64,000 bases of DNA from Nitrosomonas communis (GTDB taxonomy: Bacteria > Pseudomonadota > Gammaproteobacteria > Burkholderiales > Nitrosomonadaceae), in NCBI RefSeq assembly GCF_900114745.1, contig NZ_FOUB01000016.1:1-64000 (forward strand), read 5' to 3'. Under the pieces are notes generated by a model. It was not told where the DNA came from, made no database searches, and was given only the letters and a program-made list of their open reading frames with translations. How positions within the stretch are numbered: position 1 is the stretch's first letter; every line of letters begins with the position of its first letter. Of this stretch, positions 17,452-26,900 are shown piece after piece. The position numbers and the translations under genes were made by a program.

Positions 17452-17925
17452 TCAATCCTGCTCTGTTTTCAAAATATTCCCATTGGGATCCAGTTCGAGT
17501 TCGAGTTTCTTCCCTTCTGCCTTGATTTCTACCTCGTAACCAGAAACTGTCCCATCAGGTTTCATTACCTTCTCTGTCTCTTTAATGGTCGCTTTTGGGT
17601 GTGTCTTGGAAATGGCTTGAACTACCGCTTCAGGTAGATCCTTAACATCGATGGTTTCTTCCTTCTGCAGGACCTCGCCCTCGGAGCTATACAGAATTTC
17701 GTACTCCTTGCCATTTTCTTTGTATTCCACTTCATAAGCTTCTTTACCTTCGAACATCTCCTTCTCGAACTCTACTTTTTTGGCATTGGGGTAAGCCTTT
17801 TCAAAGGCTTCGAGGACCGCTTTGGGCACTTGATCCTTGTTTATTTCTTTTCCACCGGCATTTGCCTGGCCGAATGCTGCTAAAAAAGTGGCTAGTGCCA
17901 CCACAATCCAAAGTTGTTTTTTCAT
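17452..17925 (-). CDS. Periplasmic PepSY-like protein
   Basis: A 157-residue secreted protein. The start MKKQLW follows a GGAGA ribosome-binding site and opens a signal peptide (cleavage near ANA, residue 23). Two tandem PepSY-like repeats follow, each beginning with a helix (VPKAVLEAFEKAYPNA; LPEAVVQAISKTHPKA), then beta strands with YEVEYKENG and YEVEIKAEG. Proteins of this kind are small periplasmic inhibitors or sensors of unknown target. Rich in Lys and Glu. It stands alone between convergent neighbours. Confidence 0.75.
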   Translation of the reverse strand: MKKQLWIVVALATFLAAFGQANAGGKEINKDQVPKAVLEAFEKAYPNAKKVEFEKEMFEGKEAYEVEYKENGKEYEILYSSEGEVLQKEETIDVKDLPEAVVQAISKTHPKATIKETEKVMKPDGTVSGYEVEIKAEGKKLELELDPNGNILKTEQD

Positions 17926-18220
17926 AAAAATCTCCTTTGGCCGTAGCCGAATATGCATTCATTAAAATCTATCGATACACCTACCTTTGTAGGCACAATC
18001 AAAAAGATCGCAACGAAAAAAGTTTTCGTTGATTTCTATCTACTCTTTAACTGAATGATTGTCAATATTTTAATTAGCATTAAAATTGTTCAAAGTAATG
18101 AATCAGGCAACGACATCATCTGTGTTTCCTCATGCTGTGCTGGTAAAGCTGGTTTGAGAGGATAGCAAGTTTGTTTACTGCTGCGATCGATCATAACTAG
18201 CGAAGCTAAGTTTGCAGCTA

Positions 18221-18323
18221 ATTCCACTTCAAAATCAAATATGACGCGAAGACGAGCCGCAGACAGTATAAATAATATGACAAAGAGAAGCCGACACAAT
18301 CAAGTTTGATTGCGAAATAGAAT
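18221..18323. repeat. MITE family I, copy 2 (diverged)
   Basis: Ends ATTCCACTTCAAAATCAAA and TTTGATTGCGAAATAGAAT are more diverged than in other copies. It stops 11 bases before the TTG start of the NnrS gene, so it may have replaced the native promoter or ribosome-binding region. Confidence 0.8.
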
Positions 18324-18334
18324 AAAATAAAAAT

Positions 18335-19531
18335 TTGCATAAAAAGCCTATTACCCAATTGAAAAATATATTGTTACGCTGGTTTCCGGAAAAAACCAAA
18401 GTCCACGCGCATCAATGGTTCTTTCTGGCAGCATGTGCCTATGCCGTGCTGATGGTGCCATTGGCCATGCTGGCAAGGCATGGTTACGGACCGGAAGTAC
18501 TAGCCACATCAACCAGCCACGCTTTTGAAATGCTGTTCGGTTTCGCTTTGGCTTTGATCGCTGGTTATCTGCTGGGACCTATGCCTGCGCAACGATTAGC
18601 CTTATTCATGATTTCGTGGCTATTGGCACGGGTAATGGGATTAGTCGACTCTGCCAGTTGGCTGACTTTGGTCAGTAATGCTGTCTTTGTCACATTGCTC
18701 GCCTGGCATTTACTGCCTCGTCTGTGGGTTGCGAAGAAATGGCGTAATCGGACGTTGGTGCCATTGCTCGGTCTGATTTGTGCCATTACGATTGCAATCA
18801 TTTTGATGAACCAGCTTGACTATCGCTGGCTGCATCGTTATTTGCTGGACGAGAGCGTGCAATTATTCGCCTTGCTGATGCTTTTCATAGGAGGACGCAT
18901 GCTGGCGCCAGCAGTAGCCGGCGAATTTTATCGGCAAGGAATGGAGCTTGAAGCAAGGGTTCAGCCGCACATCGAAGCCGGGTTAATTGTGACAGTTTCA
19001 ACTGCTTTCGTGCTGGCTCCAGTCGCAACTCCCGTATCAGGTATTTTGCTGATTATGAGTGGAATTTTGGCAGCTATCCGGATGTTTCGCTGGCAGTTAT
19101 GGCATTGCCTGGCACGGCCTGATCTGATTTGTCTAGGGTTAGGCTATAGTTGGCTGGCAGTGGGGCTCGTGCTATTGGGCTGGGTAAAGCTGACTGGAAG
19201 CGACTATTTTAGTACCGCAGTTCACGCAATCACGGTAGGCGCATTAGGTACACTCGCCGCTAATGTCATGGTGCGCGTGACATTGCTGCATGTAAAGCAA
19301 TATCCTTCGCGAATACCGCAGCTCGTGGTAATGACTGGCATCATGAGTATTGCTGCTCTCACGCGTATGGGCGCTGATTTTAGCGCCTATCGAGAAATAT
19401 TATTGGCTACTGCAGCAGTAGCCTGGAGCACTAGCTTTCTGCTTGTTTTATTTGTTTTGCTGGATTGCCTGGCTAATACACCGTTTCGCAAATCTGTGAG
19501 GCAACAAACATTGACAAAAGATAGGACTTAA
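18335..19531 (+). CDS. nnrS: NnrS family membrane protein
   Basis: A 398-residue polytopic membrane protein with about twelve hydrophobic segments. NnrS proteins are haem- and copper-containing membrane proteins that help cells resist nitric oxide stress, which suits a nitrifier or denitrifier. Family marks are WFFLAACAYAVLMVPLAM near the N-terminus, the HAFEMLFGFALALIAGYLL block (about 62-80), and HAITVGALGTLAANVMVRVTL (about 295-316). The first usable start is a TTG at 18335 right after a MITE; the ribosome-binding site is poor, so the native start may have been altered. Confidence 0.85.
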   Translation: MHKKPITQLKNILLRWFPEKTKVHAHQWFFLAACAYAVLMVPLAMLARHGYGPEVLATSTSHAFEMLFGFALALIAGYLLGPMPAQRLALFMISWLLARVMGLVDSASWLTLVSNAVFVTLLAWHLLPRLWVAKKWRNRTLVPLLGLICAITIAIILMNQLDYRWLHRYLLDESVQLFALLMLFIGGRMLAPAVAGEFYRQGMELEARVQPHIEAGLIVTVSTAFVLAPVATPVSGILLIMSGILAAIRMFRWQLWHCLARPDLICLGLGYSWLAVGLVLLGWVKLTGSDYFSTAVHAITVGALGTLAANVMVRVTLLHVKQYPSRIPQLVVMTGIMSIAALTRMGADFSAYREILLATAAVAWSTSFLLVLFVLLDCLANTPFRKSVRQQTLTKDRT

Positions 19532-19548
19532 TACTTCCTTCACTTATT

Positions 19549-19651
19549 ATTCCATTTCTAAATCAAAACTGACTTTGTCGGCTTCACCTTGCCGTATGAT
19601 TTATACTGTCTGCGGCTCGCCTTCGCGTCATTTTTGATTTGGAAATGGAAT
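19549..19651. repeat. MITE family I, copy 3 (full length)
   Basis: A near-perfect consensus copy with ends ATTCCATTTCTAAATCAAAA and TTTTGATTTGGAAATGGAAT, in opposite orientation to copy 1. It lies between nnrS and an IS200 element. Confidence 0.9.
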
Positions 19652-19688
19652 TACTTATCTGGCCAAAATTAAAAATAACAGATTGATT

Positions 19689-20317
19689 ACCTAAATAAAT
19701 AAGGTAATCCCCCGGCTATGCCGGGGGACTATTAAAGGTTTGACCGTGTGATATGGTCACCGTGATTCTTTTAGCTTGATCAAGAGCTAGGAGAATCAAA
19801 TGAGAGATTATCAGAGTTTGGCCCATACGACATGGGACTGTAAGTACCATATCGTATTTATTCCGAAAAGAAGGAAGAAAGTGATATTCGGAATGATACG
19901 AAAACACTTGGGAAAAGTATTTCACGAATTAGCTGCGCAGAAAAACAGTCAGATAGTAGAAAGACACCTGATTCCTGACCATGTAAACATGTGCATCAGT
20001 ATTCCCCCGAAGTATTCGGTATTCTACGTAGTAGGATATATCAAGGGGAAAAGTGCAATATCGATTGCGCGGAGATTTACGGGGAAATCAAGGAATTTCA
20101 CAGGTGAAAATTTTTGGGCACGTGGTTATTTTGTATCCACGGTAGGATTAGATGAAGAGATGGTCAGAGAATATATCCAGCACCAAGAGAAAGAGGATGA
20201 GCACTATGATCAGCTCAAGCTTGGTATGTGATGCCACCTTTAGGTGGCTCCAATTCTTTCCCCTTTGAGGGGCTAACAGTAATAAGCCTCCGGCTTTGCC
20301 GGAGGTAATTTAACTAA
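19689..20317 (+). mobile_element. IS200-type element, full-length copy
   Basis: A single-gene element with subterminal hairpins typical of IS200/IS605 ends: left CCCCCGGC-tat-GCCGGGGG, right GCCTCCGGC-ttt-GCCGGAGG. There are no terminal inverted repeats between the two ends, as expected for this family. It lies 64 bp past the hoxY stop, where hoxH would be expected. Confidence 0.85.
19800..20231 (+). CDS. tnpA: IS200-family transposase TnpA with altered HUH motif
   Basis: A 143-residue Y1 transposase of normal length, with an AGGAG ribosome-binding site before the ATG. These enzymes cut single-stranded DNA with a Tyr nucleophile and a His-hydrophobic-His (HUH) metal site. The Tyr region REYIQHQEKED is intact. 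At the HUH site the sequence reads DHVNMCISIPPK, so the second His is Asn (codon AAC; a single C-to-A change from CAC). The copy is thus full length but probably catalytically impaired. The 2169-2411 relic lacks this part. Confidence 0.9.
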   Translation: MRDYQSLAHTTWDCKYHIVFIPKRRKKVIFGMIRKHLGKVFHELAAQKNSQIVERHLIPDHVNMCISIPPKYSVFYVVGYIKGKSAISIARRFTGKSRNFTGENFWARGYFVSTVGLDEEMVREYIQHQEKEDEHYDQLKLGM

Positions 20318-20380
20318 TACGGCACACCCTTATTTAAAATTAATTGATCAAGCAGCATATTGGTTTTCCAACACACTATC

Positions 20381-20926
20381 CTAATCATATCTCAATTCCA
20401 CCTTACCAATCTGAGGCTCTTTCCCCTCTATCAATTCGCTCAAAAAACGATAAAAAGTATCTGCCGAGGGTGGGCAGCCAGGTAAGAAGTAATCTACTTT
20501 GACTACTTCATGGACGGGGTACACTTTATCCAGCAACAAGGGTAATTCTGGATCGTTCGGAATGTGAGGATTGATCATGTCAGGGCTCTTCAAATAGACT
20601 TCCTCCAGACATTCCTGCAGGCTGAAGTGATTACGCATGGCAGGCACACCACCGTTGATGGCGCAAGCGCCGACCGCAACCAGAATCCGGCAACTAGCCC
20701 GATAGGTACGCAGCACATGCACATTTTCCGCATTGCAAACGCCGCCTTCAATCAGGCCAATGTCACAGTGGCCGAGCTGTTTGATATCGGTGAATGGAGA
20801 GCGATCGAATTCGATATGCTCAAGCAACTCCACGATTCGCTCATCCATATCCAGGAAGGACATATGGCAGCCAAAACAGCCAGCTAGCGAAGTAGTCGCT
20901 AATTTAAGCTTGGGTTTATGAGTCAT
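20381..20926 (-). CDS. hoxY: HoxY, small subunit of NAD-linked [NiFe] hydrogenase
   Basis: A 181-residue iron-sulfur subunit that carries the proximal 4Fe-4S cluster and passes electrons from the [NiFe] site to the diaphorase. The ATG at 20926 follows GGAGCC and overlaps the hoxU stop by 11 bp. The cluster Cys residues are seen in SLAGCFGCHMSF, EGGVCNAEN, GACAINGG and PGCPPSAD. Normally hoxH, the catalytic large subunit, follows directly. Here only about 64 bp of non-coding sequence and an IS200 copy follow, so the hydrogenase module is incomplete in this window. Confidence 0.93.
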   Translation of the reverse strand: MTHKPKLKLATTSLAGCFGCHMSFLDMDERIVELLEHIEFDRSPFTDIKQLGHCDIGLIEGGVCNAENVHVLRTYRASCRILVAVGACAINGGVPAMRNHFSLQECLEEVYLKSPDMINPHIPNDPELPLLLDKVYPVHEVVKVDYFLPGCPPSADTFYRFLSELIEGKEPQIGKVELRYD

Positions 20927-21662
20927 CAGATTTGGCTCCTGCAATGTATATTTTCTCCAAACCGATTTCGCTAATTTTGTGTTGATCGAAGATACGCTTA
21001 CCGATGGGGGCGTCGTAGCCATGCTCCTTAATAAGAATGGCTCCTACCGGACAGATCCTGGCAGCCAGATCGCTAGGCTCAAGATCGCTATCAACCAGTT
21101 TGCCACTGGCTGTATTGACAATCAGGCTGGCATGAATGCCGCGCCCGGCAATGGCAAAGACATTTTTACCATCTACTTCCTGGCTGGCACGCACACATAA
21201 GCTACACAGGATGCAACGGATTCGATCCAGCATGATGGTCGGATGAGAGGCATCAACCTCACGCTCTGGAAACTGTTGGGGAAAATGTTGATGCAGCATG
21301 CCAAGATGATAGGCCATTGCCTGCAAAGCACAATTGCCGGTTTTTTCGCAGGAAGGACAAATGTGATTACCCTCAATAAACAGCATTTGTGTTAGAACTT
21401 TACGTGCTTCATTGAGTTCAGGGATATTGTTGCGAATCTGCTGCCCGGCTGCAGCCGGACTGGTACATGCCGTTAACGGTTTGCCATCGACTTCGACGGT
21501 ACACAGCTTGCAGTTACCTTGCGGCGTGATACCCGGAAAGTGGCAAAGATGGGGAATATAAACATCTGCTGCCAGTGCAGCATCCATGATAGTTTCCCCA
21601 TGGACAAATGGTATTTCCCGGTCATCGATACGAATAAGGTTAGGTTCCGGCGCTGTCATCAT
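20916..21662 (-). CDS. hoxU: HoxU, diaphorase small subunit
   Basis: A 248-residue iron-sulfur protein similar to the N-terminus of NuoG. The ATG at 21662 (GAGGGAG ribosome-binding site) is chosen over an upstream frame that overlaps hoxF. Residues 5-80 form a 2Fe-2S ferredoxin fold (PHLCHFPG, GNCKLCTVEVDG, LTACTSP). A His/Cys 4Fe-4S site follows (GNHICPSCEKTGNC), then CILCSLCV with a CPVGAI Cys. It shuttles electrons between HoxF and HoxY. It starts 1 bp after the hoxF stop. Confidence 0.93.
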   Translation of the reverse strand: MMTAPEPNLIRIDDREIPFVHGETIMDAALAADVYIPHLCHFPGITPQGNCKLCTVEVDGKPLTACTSPAAAGQQIRNNIPELNEARKVLTQMLFIEGNHICPSCEKTGNCALQAMAYHLGMLHQHFPQQFPEREVDASHPTIMLDRIRCILCSLCVRASQEVDGKNVFAIAGRGIHASLIVNTASGKLVDSDLEPSDLAARICPVGAILIKEHGYDAPIGKRIFDQHKISEIGLEKIYIAGAKSDDS

Positions 21663-21663
21663 G

Positions 21664-23412
21664 TTAATCTCCCTCTTGCTTAAGATGTGCTCCCTTATCG
21701 TCATGCTGTGTCAACTGGCGGGCTTCTTGCAAAGCCGCATCCAACTCGAATCGCGCAGTAAAGTCATATTGAGTCAACTGCTGCTCAAAAGCCTGCGGAA
21801 AATGCTGCAACCCGTCCAGAATGGGATTGGCTGCTGTATGACCTAGCCCACAATGGGAATAGCGCCTGACCAGCTCGCTGACACGCTGGAGCTCAGCCAT
21901 ATCGTTGCGTGCCCCCTGCCCGATAATGATTTTATTGAGACCTTGCTTGAGCAAGGTTGTTCCGACCCGGCATGGCGTACAAAAGCCGCAGCTCTCATGG
22001 GCAAAGAAGGCTGCAAACTGATGAATGATAGCCAGTATGTCACGCTCCCGATTAAAGATCATAAAAGAACCGCCAGTACCGACGTCCTCAAACGCTATCT
22101 GGCGGTGAAAAGCAGTTTGATCAAGCAATGTACCGGCAGGCCCTCCTACCTGCACCGCTTGCACATTGTCAGCGCCACACTCTTCAAGAACCTGCTGGAT
22201 CGTGACCCCAAACGAATATTCATAAATGCCCGGGGCGGCACAGTCACCGCTAATACTCAGCAGTTTACTTCCGGTGGATTCGGTTGTGCCTGCTGCGGTA
22301 AACCATTCGCTTCCGTTGCAAACGATATGGGTAGCTGCGATAAACGTTTCAACATTATTTACCACAGTAGGCTGCCCTAGATAGCCGTGCGCCACCGGAA
22401 AGGGCGGGCGGCTACGCGGAATACCGGGTTTACCTTCGAGCGATTCAATCAGGGCTGATTCTTCCCCGCAAATATAAGCGCCTGCTCCCACCACGATATC
22501 AATATCAAAATCAAATCCTGTCTGCCCCAGAATAGCTGTTCCTAATAAGCCGAGTTTGCGGCGATGCAGCAGTGTAGCCTGTAGATGCGGCAATAAATAC
22601 CGGTATTCTCCACGCAAATAGATAAACCCTTGATAGGCACCGATGACATAAGCACAGATAGTCATGCCCTCAAGCAATGCATCAGCATGCTGCTGTAATA
22701 ACATTCGATCCTTGAAAGTACCAGGTTCTCCTTCGTCTGCATTACATACCACATAATGCGCCTCTCCCGTTGCTTGTTGGCAGAGATGCCATTTCAGGCC
22801 CGTGCTGAATCCGGCGCCACCCCGGCCACGCAGTTTTGATTGAGTGATTTCTGTCAGCGTTTCCTCTCTGCCCCGCGCCAGCATCGCGCGTAAACCATCG
22901 CCAGCCGGCAGATCGCCTTCGAGTAGCAAACCTCGTTTATAAATGTGATCCTTGATGTGAAACCAGTCAAGCGGCCATTCATTCAATGGTTTATCGGCCT
23001 CGATCAGATCAGTTATCTGTTCAATCTTCTCCGAATCCAGATGGATCAGCGGTACGCCATTAATGAGCAATGAAGCGCCATGGTCACACATACCAATGCA
23101 GGAAGTTTCATGTATGCTGAGCTGCCCGTCTTTACGCGTCTGACCTATGTTGACACTCAGCTTTTGGGAAAGCATACGAATTAAATCGGTTCCTCCAGCC
23201 CGATAACCGCAGCTGGTGCAATTACTGAACAGAATATGATAGTGGCCGCAAGGTGTAGAATAGAAAAAGGCATAAAATGCGACCACTGCTCTTACCTGGC
23301 TGACAGGTAAACTCAATTGTGCAGCCACCTCGCAGATCGATTCCTCCGAAATATACCGGTGCTTTTGCTGCAATTCATGCAGAATATGTAGCAAATGCAG
23401 GTGTTCGGTCAT
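21664..23412 (-). CDS. hoxF: HoxF, NAD- and FMN-binding diaphorase subunit
   Basis: A 582-residue fusion of a NuoE-like and a NuoF-like part, the usual HoxF layout. Residues 1-150 carry the 2Fe-2S ligands (STPCGHYHILFSNCTSCG and TSCIGMCDHG). The NAD/FMN part has RGRGGAGF near 190, the NADEGEPGTFKDR block, and GAGAYICGEE near 315. The 4Fe-4S site CGFCTPCR with a downstream Cys lies near 475. All key motifs are present, so NADH oxidation or NAD reduction is plausible. The RidA gene ends 6 bp upstream. Confidence 0.95.
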   Translation of the reverse strand: MTEHLHLLHILHELQQKHRYISEESICEVAAQLSLPVSQVRAVVAFYAFFYSTPCGHYHILFSNCTSCGYRAGGTDLIRMLSQKLSVNIGQTRKDGQLSIHETSCIGMCDHGASLLINGVPLIHLDSEKIEQITDLIEADKPLNEWPLDWFHIKDHIYKRGLLLEGDLPAGDGLRAMLARGREETLTEITQSKLRGRGGAGFSTGLKWHLCQQATGEAHYVVCNADEGEPGTFKDRMLLQQHADALLEGMTICAYVIGAYQGFIYLRGEYRYLLPHLQATLLHRRKLGLLGTAILGQTGFDFDIDIVVGAGAYICGEESALIESLEGKPGIPRSRPPFPVAHGYLGQPTVVNNVETFIAATHIVCNGSEWFTAAGTTESTGSKLLSISGDCAAPGIYEYSFGVTIQQVLEECGADNVQAVQVGGPAGTLLDQTAFHRQIAFEDVGTGGSFMIFNRERDILAIIHQFAAFFAHESCGFCTPCRVGTTLLKQGLNKIIIGQGARNDMAELQRVSELVRRYSHCGLGHTAANPILDGLQHFPQAFEQQLTQYDFTARFELDAALQEARQLTQHDDKGAHLKQEGD

Positions 23413-23418
23413 GGTTAC

Positions 23419-23802
23419 TCAGGTGCTCTTGTGTGCGGTTACCTGAATCTCGATTCGCATGCGTGGATCAGATAAGCCAGCTGCAATCATCATGGCCGCC
23501 GGGCGAACCTTGCCGAGATACTTGCGAAAAATTGGCCAGCACAGTTCAAAATCAGCTGCATTGGGTAGCACATAAGTCACCCGCACAATATCATGTAAAC
23601 TGGAGCCAGCCTGCCGCAGGGCTGATTCGATATTCTTGAAGCACTGCTCGGCCTGTTCAAGCAGATCTTCCGAAATAGTCATAGTGGAATAATCAAAACC
23701 TGTCGTCCCTGAAACAAAAATCCAGTCTCCTTCCACGACTGCACGCGAATAGCCAATTTCTTCTTCAAAGGTGGAACCTGAGCTGATCAACCGTCTTGTC
23801 AT
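23419..23802 (-). CDS. RidA family protein
   Basis: A 127-residue protein of the RidA/YjgF family, which typically hydrolyses reactive enamine/imine intermediates. The ATG at 23802 follows GGGAG. Family blocks are IGYSRAVVEGDWIFVSGTTGFD and the C-terminal RMRIEIQVTAHK; the catalytic Arg position is plausibly RPAAMMIAAGL. It is the first gene of the run ending in hoxY, only 6 bp before hoxF, so it may be cotranscribed with the hydrogenase genes. A functional link to them is not established. Confidence 0.85.
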   Translation of the reverse strand: MTRRLISSGSTFEEEIGYSRAVVEGDWIFVSGTTGFDYSTMTISEDLLEQAEQCFKNIESALRQAGSSLHDIVRVTYVLPNAADFELCWPIFRKYLGKVRPAAMMIAAGLSDPRMRIEIQVTAHKST

Positions 23803-23883
23803 ACGATCTCCCATAGAATATTGATAAAAATTTTGTTCAATAATGATCAACCGATCTAGCAAATAAAGTCAACTACATAGATT

Positions 23884-23942
23884 ATTCCATTTCTAAATTA
23901 AAACTGACTTTGTCGGCTTCATTTTTGATTTGGAAATGGAAT
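23884..23942. repeat. MITE family I, copy 4 (internal deletion)
   Basis: A 59-bp form that keeps both ends (ATTCCATTTCTAAATTAAAA; TTTTTGATTTGGAAATGGAAT) and the TTTGTCGGCTTCA part of one arm. The central 44 bp is missing. It touches the stop codon of the downstream large membrane protein gene. Confidence 0.85.
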
Positions 23943-26900
23943 TAGAATGTGAATAGATAATTAATTAACTCCGCTCCACCAAAGCCACCAAATGGCAGTA
24001 GCAGCGCCTGCAGTGCCGGCTGCTGAGTAAAAGGGACAAAGGCACCCTCGCGTGTATTACGAATCCGCTCGATCAGCCGATTAATCTGCTCCGCACTGAT
24101 ATGGAGTTGAATCTGCGCCTTGGGCTGAGCGAGCCGCAGCAGTACTTGCTCATAATGAGCCAGTACCTTAGTACGCATGGCGTCTGCACTTTTATTCAGT
24201 AACCTAGCCGTATTCAATGTATAAAGCAGCGCAACAATGACTATCAGAATAAGCGCCAAGGGAAAACCCATGGCATCGAACAAGTCGCTCCGCGCAATCA
24301 CCATGAAAAGAATTAAAACGAACGGCAGATAAATAAGCCATTGTATGCGGCGTGTTGCCGCTACGATAAGCTGAAAATCAAGAAAATAATCGAGATAGGG
24401 ACGAGGCACTCCCATTTCATTCGTCTCCCGATCAATCAACTGCTCCGGCCATTGCCTGCGAACATGACCGAGTGCTTCGATAAATTGAGTACAGGCGCGA
24501 CTTTCATAGCCTATCCAAAAAATGATCAGCCAGAGCACAAGGGCAGTCATCCCGATGAGCAGGTAGTGCAGATACTTCACCAATTCACCTCGATGTGGGA
24601 ACGAAGGAATGTCAAAGATACTGAATATCAATATGCTTAATACAAATACAATCACAGTCGACAAAGCAATCCAGCCAGCCATTTCACGCCAGCTGGTAGC
24701 GCGCAAATAATTCTGCCACAAGGTGGATACTTCGACTTCCTCTGATAAAACGTCGGGCCTGGGTCTACCTGCCGCATCGAACATTGTCAGATCAAGATAA
24801 GGACCGATGCTCATAGCAGAAAAACGACTACGTGTCAGCGACCAGCTTGATGGCTTAAATGGGGGCATGGTCAAATTAAACCGCACGGCTATTGCCTGTG
24901 CCTGTCTCCGGATTCGAATGATGAATACCCCTATCATAATGAGCGCAGTAGTAAGCCCGATGAAACGAATGACGAGATTAGGCCATACACTGACTCCCTC
25001 CAACCACCTAAATGGTTCACCCGTTCCTTGTTCGATCGTTTCTTGCATAGCCTGATTAACGATTACGAATGCAGCCATCGTGAATACCGCCAACGCAATT
25101 ATGCAGAAGGCTACAAAATTAATCTGTCTGGGCGAGTGTCCGGTTGATCTGAACGAATGCAGCAAGGTTAACACCCCTTTCTGAGCATGACGACTGGTGA
25201 TCACTATCCACAAACCGAACAAGATACAAACAAGCCCTATTATCGTCCATTGCGGTGCTGCGAAAGACTTCGAAGAAAGGAGAGGCGAATCTATCCGCTC
25301 GCATTTCATCCAATCCTCACATGACGCTGGCTGAGTCAAATGACTGATCCCTTCCGGATTGCTGCCCTTGATCCAAGCAATAAGATCATCTACAGCGGGG
25401 GAAGCTACCAGCACTGCTTCAGTCCGGCCTATCTCAAAAACTTGCGGTCGTAGCCACTTTTTCATTTGCTCAGCCCAATAATTAAGTGGCTCGGAGGAAA
25501 GCGCCATCAAGGTAGCGAGGTAGGTCGAGGTTTGATAACCATCACGAAAGGGTAGCGTCGATTGCTGCAATGCAGGATGTAATGCTAAGCCAAAATTGGA
25601 AGCCACGACCAGATTGCGCGCCCAGTCCTTCTGATCGGCATGCATATAACGCGCATCCAGATCAGTAGTGAAAAAAACTTTTTCTTTGAAATGACTGCGT
25701 AGCGCCTGGAGAATCAATAGTTTGTCGTAAACATCAGAACCTACAATACCGATCGCCTTGACGCCATGATCGGCAAATCGTGGATCACGGTCAAGTCTGG
25801 CAATCTCGTCTGCTAACCGCCGCAGATAGTCGTATTGACTGAGTCCATCAGCATGTTCGAGTGGCATTGCTTCAAGCTGCGTTCGTAAATCCATGGGTTG
25901 GTTCTCATTATTTTTTCGCACTGTTTTTGCGCCTAATTTTTCAACGCCAGGTAACACCCCATCCAGCCCCCGCAGGTAGTTAAAACTATGCACAGGCGGT
26001 GATGAGCCGTTATTGGTTTGACAAAGCTCGGAAAAACTATCGATCAAATTTTGTAACAATGTGCGGGCATACGCGGAATCCAGTTCACTGATCAATACGA
26101 GCCCATCCTTGCAGGGATTATCGCGCTGAAATCCGGCTATTCCTTGCTCAACTTGCGACAACCATCTCCGCTCACGATTGACACCGCGCTGCCATAGCTC
26201 CCATAGCAAGGTGACTGCAAGCACATCATCGGTACCAATAGAGCGAACAATTCTTTGCTCCTGCAACTCATCCCGATAAACGTTGCGCTCAAAGAAACAC
26301 TGCCATGGCTGCAACTGATTTCCCTGCTTTGTTGGCAAAGCAGGGAGATTACAGTCAGTAATCGTCGCAGTGGGTGAAAATATCTTAACAGCGGCTTGTT
26401 GATCTAGCGCCATCATGTCGGCACTGCGCACGAGTTTCATTAGCATGGCCGATCCTGTCGGCCCTACCAGGGCGAGTTCACCAAACAAGCCAGGCAGCTT
26501 CTCCTGAACTAGAGCAGGATCATATAAACTTTCATTCAACCACAGCAGTAGTACTTTTGAGGCAGACTGCTCATTTCCCTCGAACCACTCAAACGGAATC
26601 ATGATGTGTTTTATCTGGCCATCACCATCACTATTCCCCTCCTCGGGTTCTGATTCCAGCTTGCTCTGATCGATCCAGAAATAGCCTATCGCATCGGGAT
26701 TTTCTGGGTTATAGCCATGGAAGCTAAGGGCTGATATCACCGCAAAGCGGGAACGTCGTCGACTCTCAGCAGCTTCAGCAAAGGAACCACCAAAAATACT
26801 GACTGCTAGCACGGTTACCTCATAATGCTCTTTACGAAGCTGCTCGATCTTATTACGGAGCACTTCGGGTTTGAGTGCTTCAGGTTGACTAATGGACTCC

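Noticed and set aside
18090..18299. Short minus-strand frame beginning MCRLLFVILFILSAARL
   Set aside because: Its N-terminal half is the MITE at 18221-18323 read in translation; similar frames arise from other copies.
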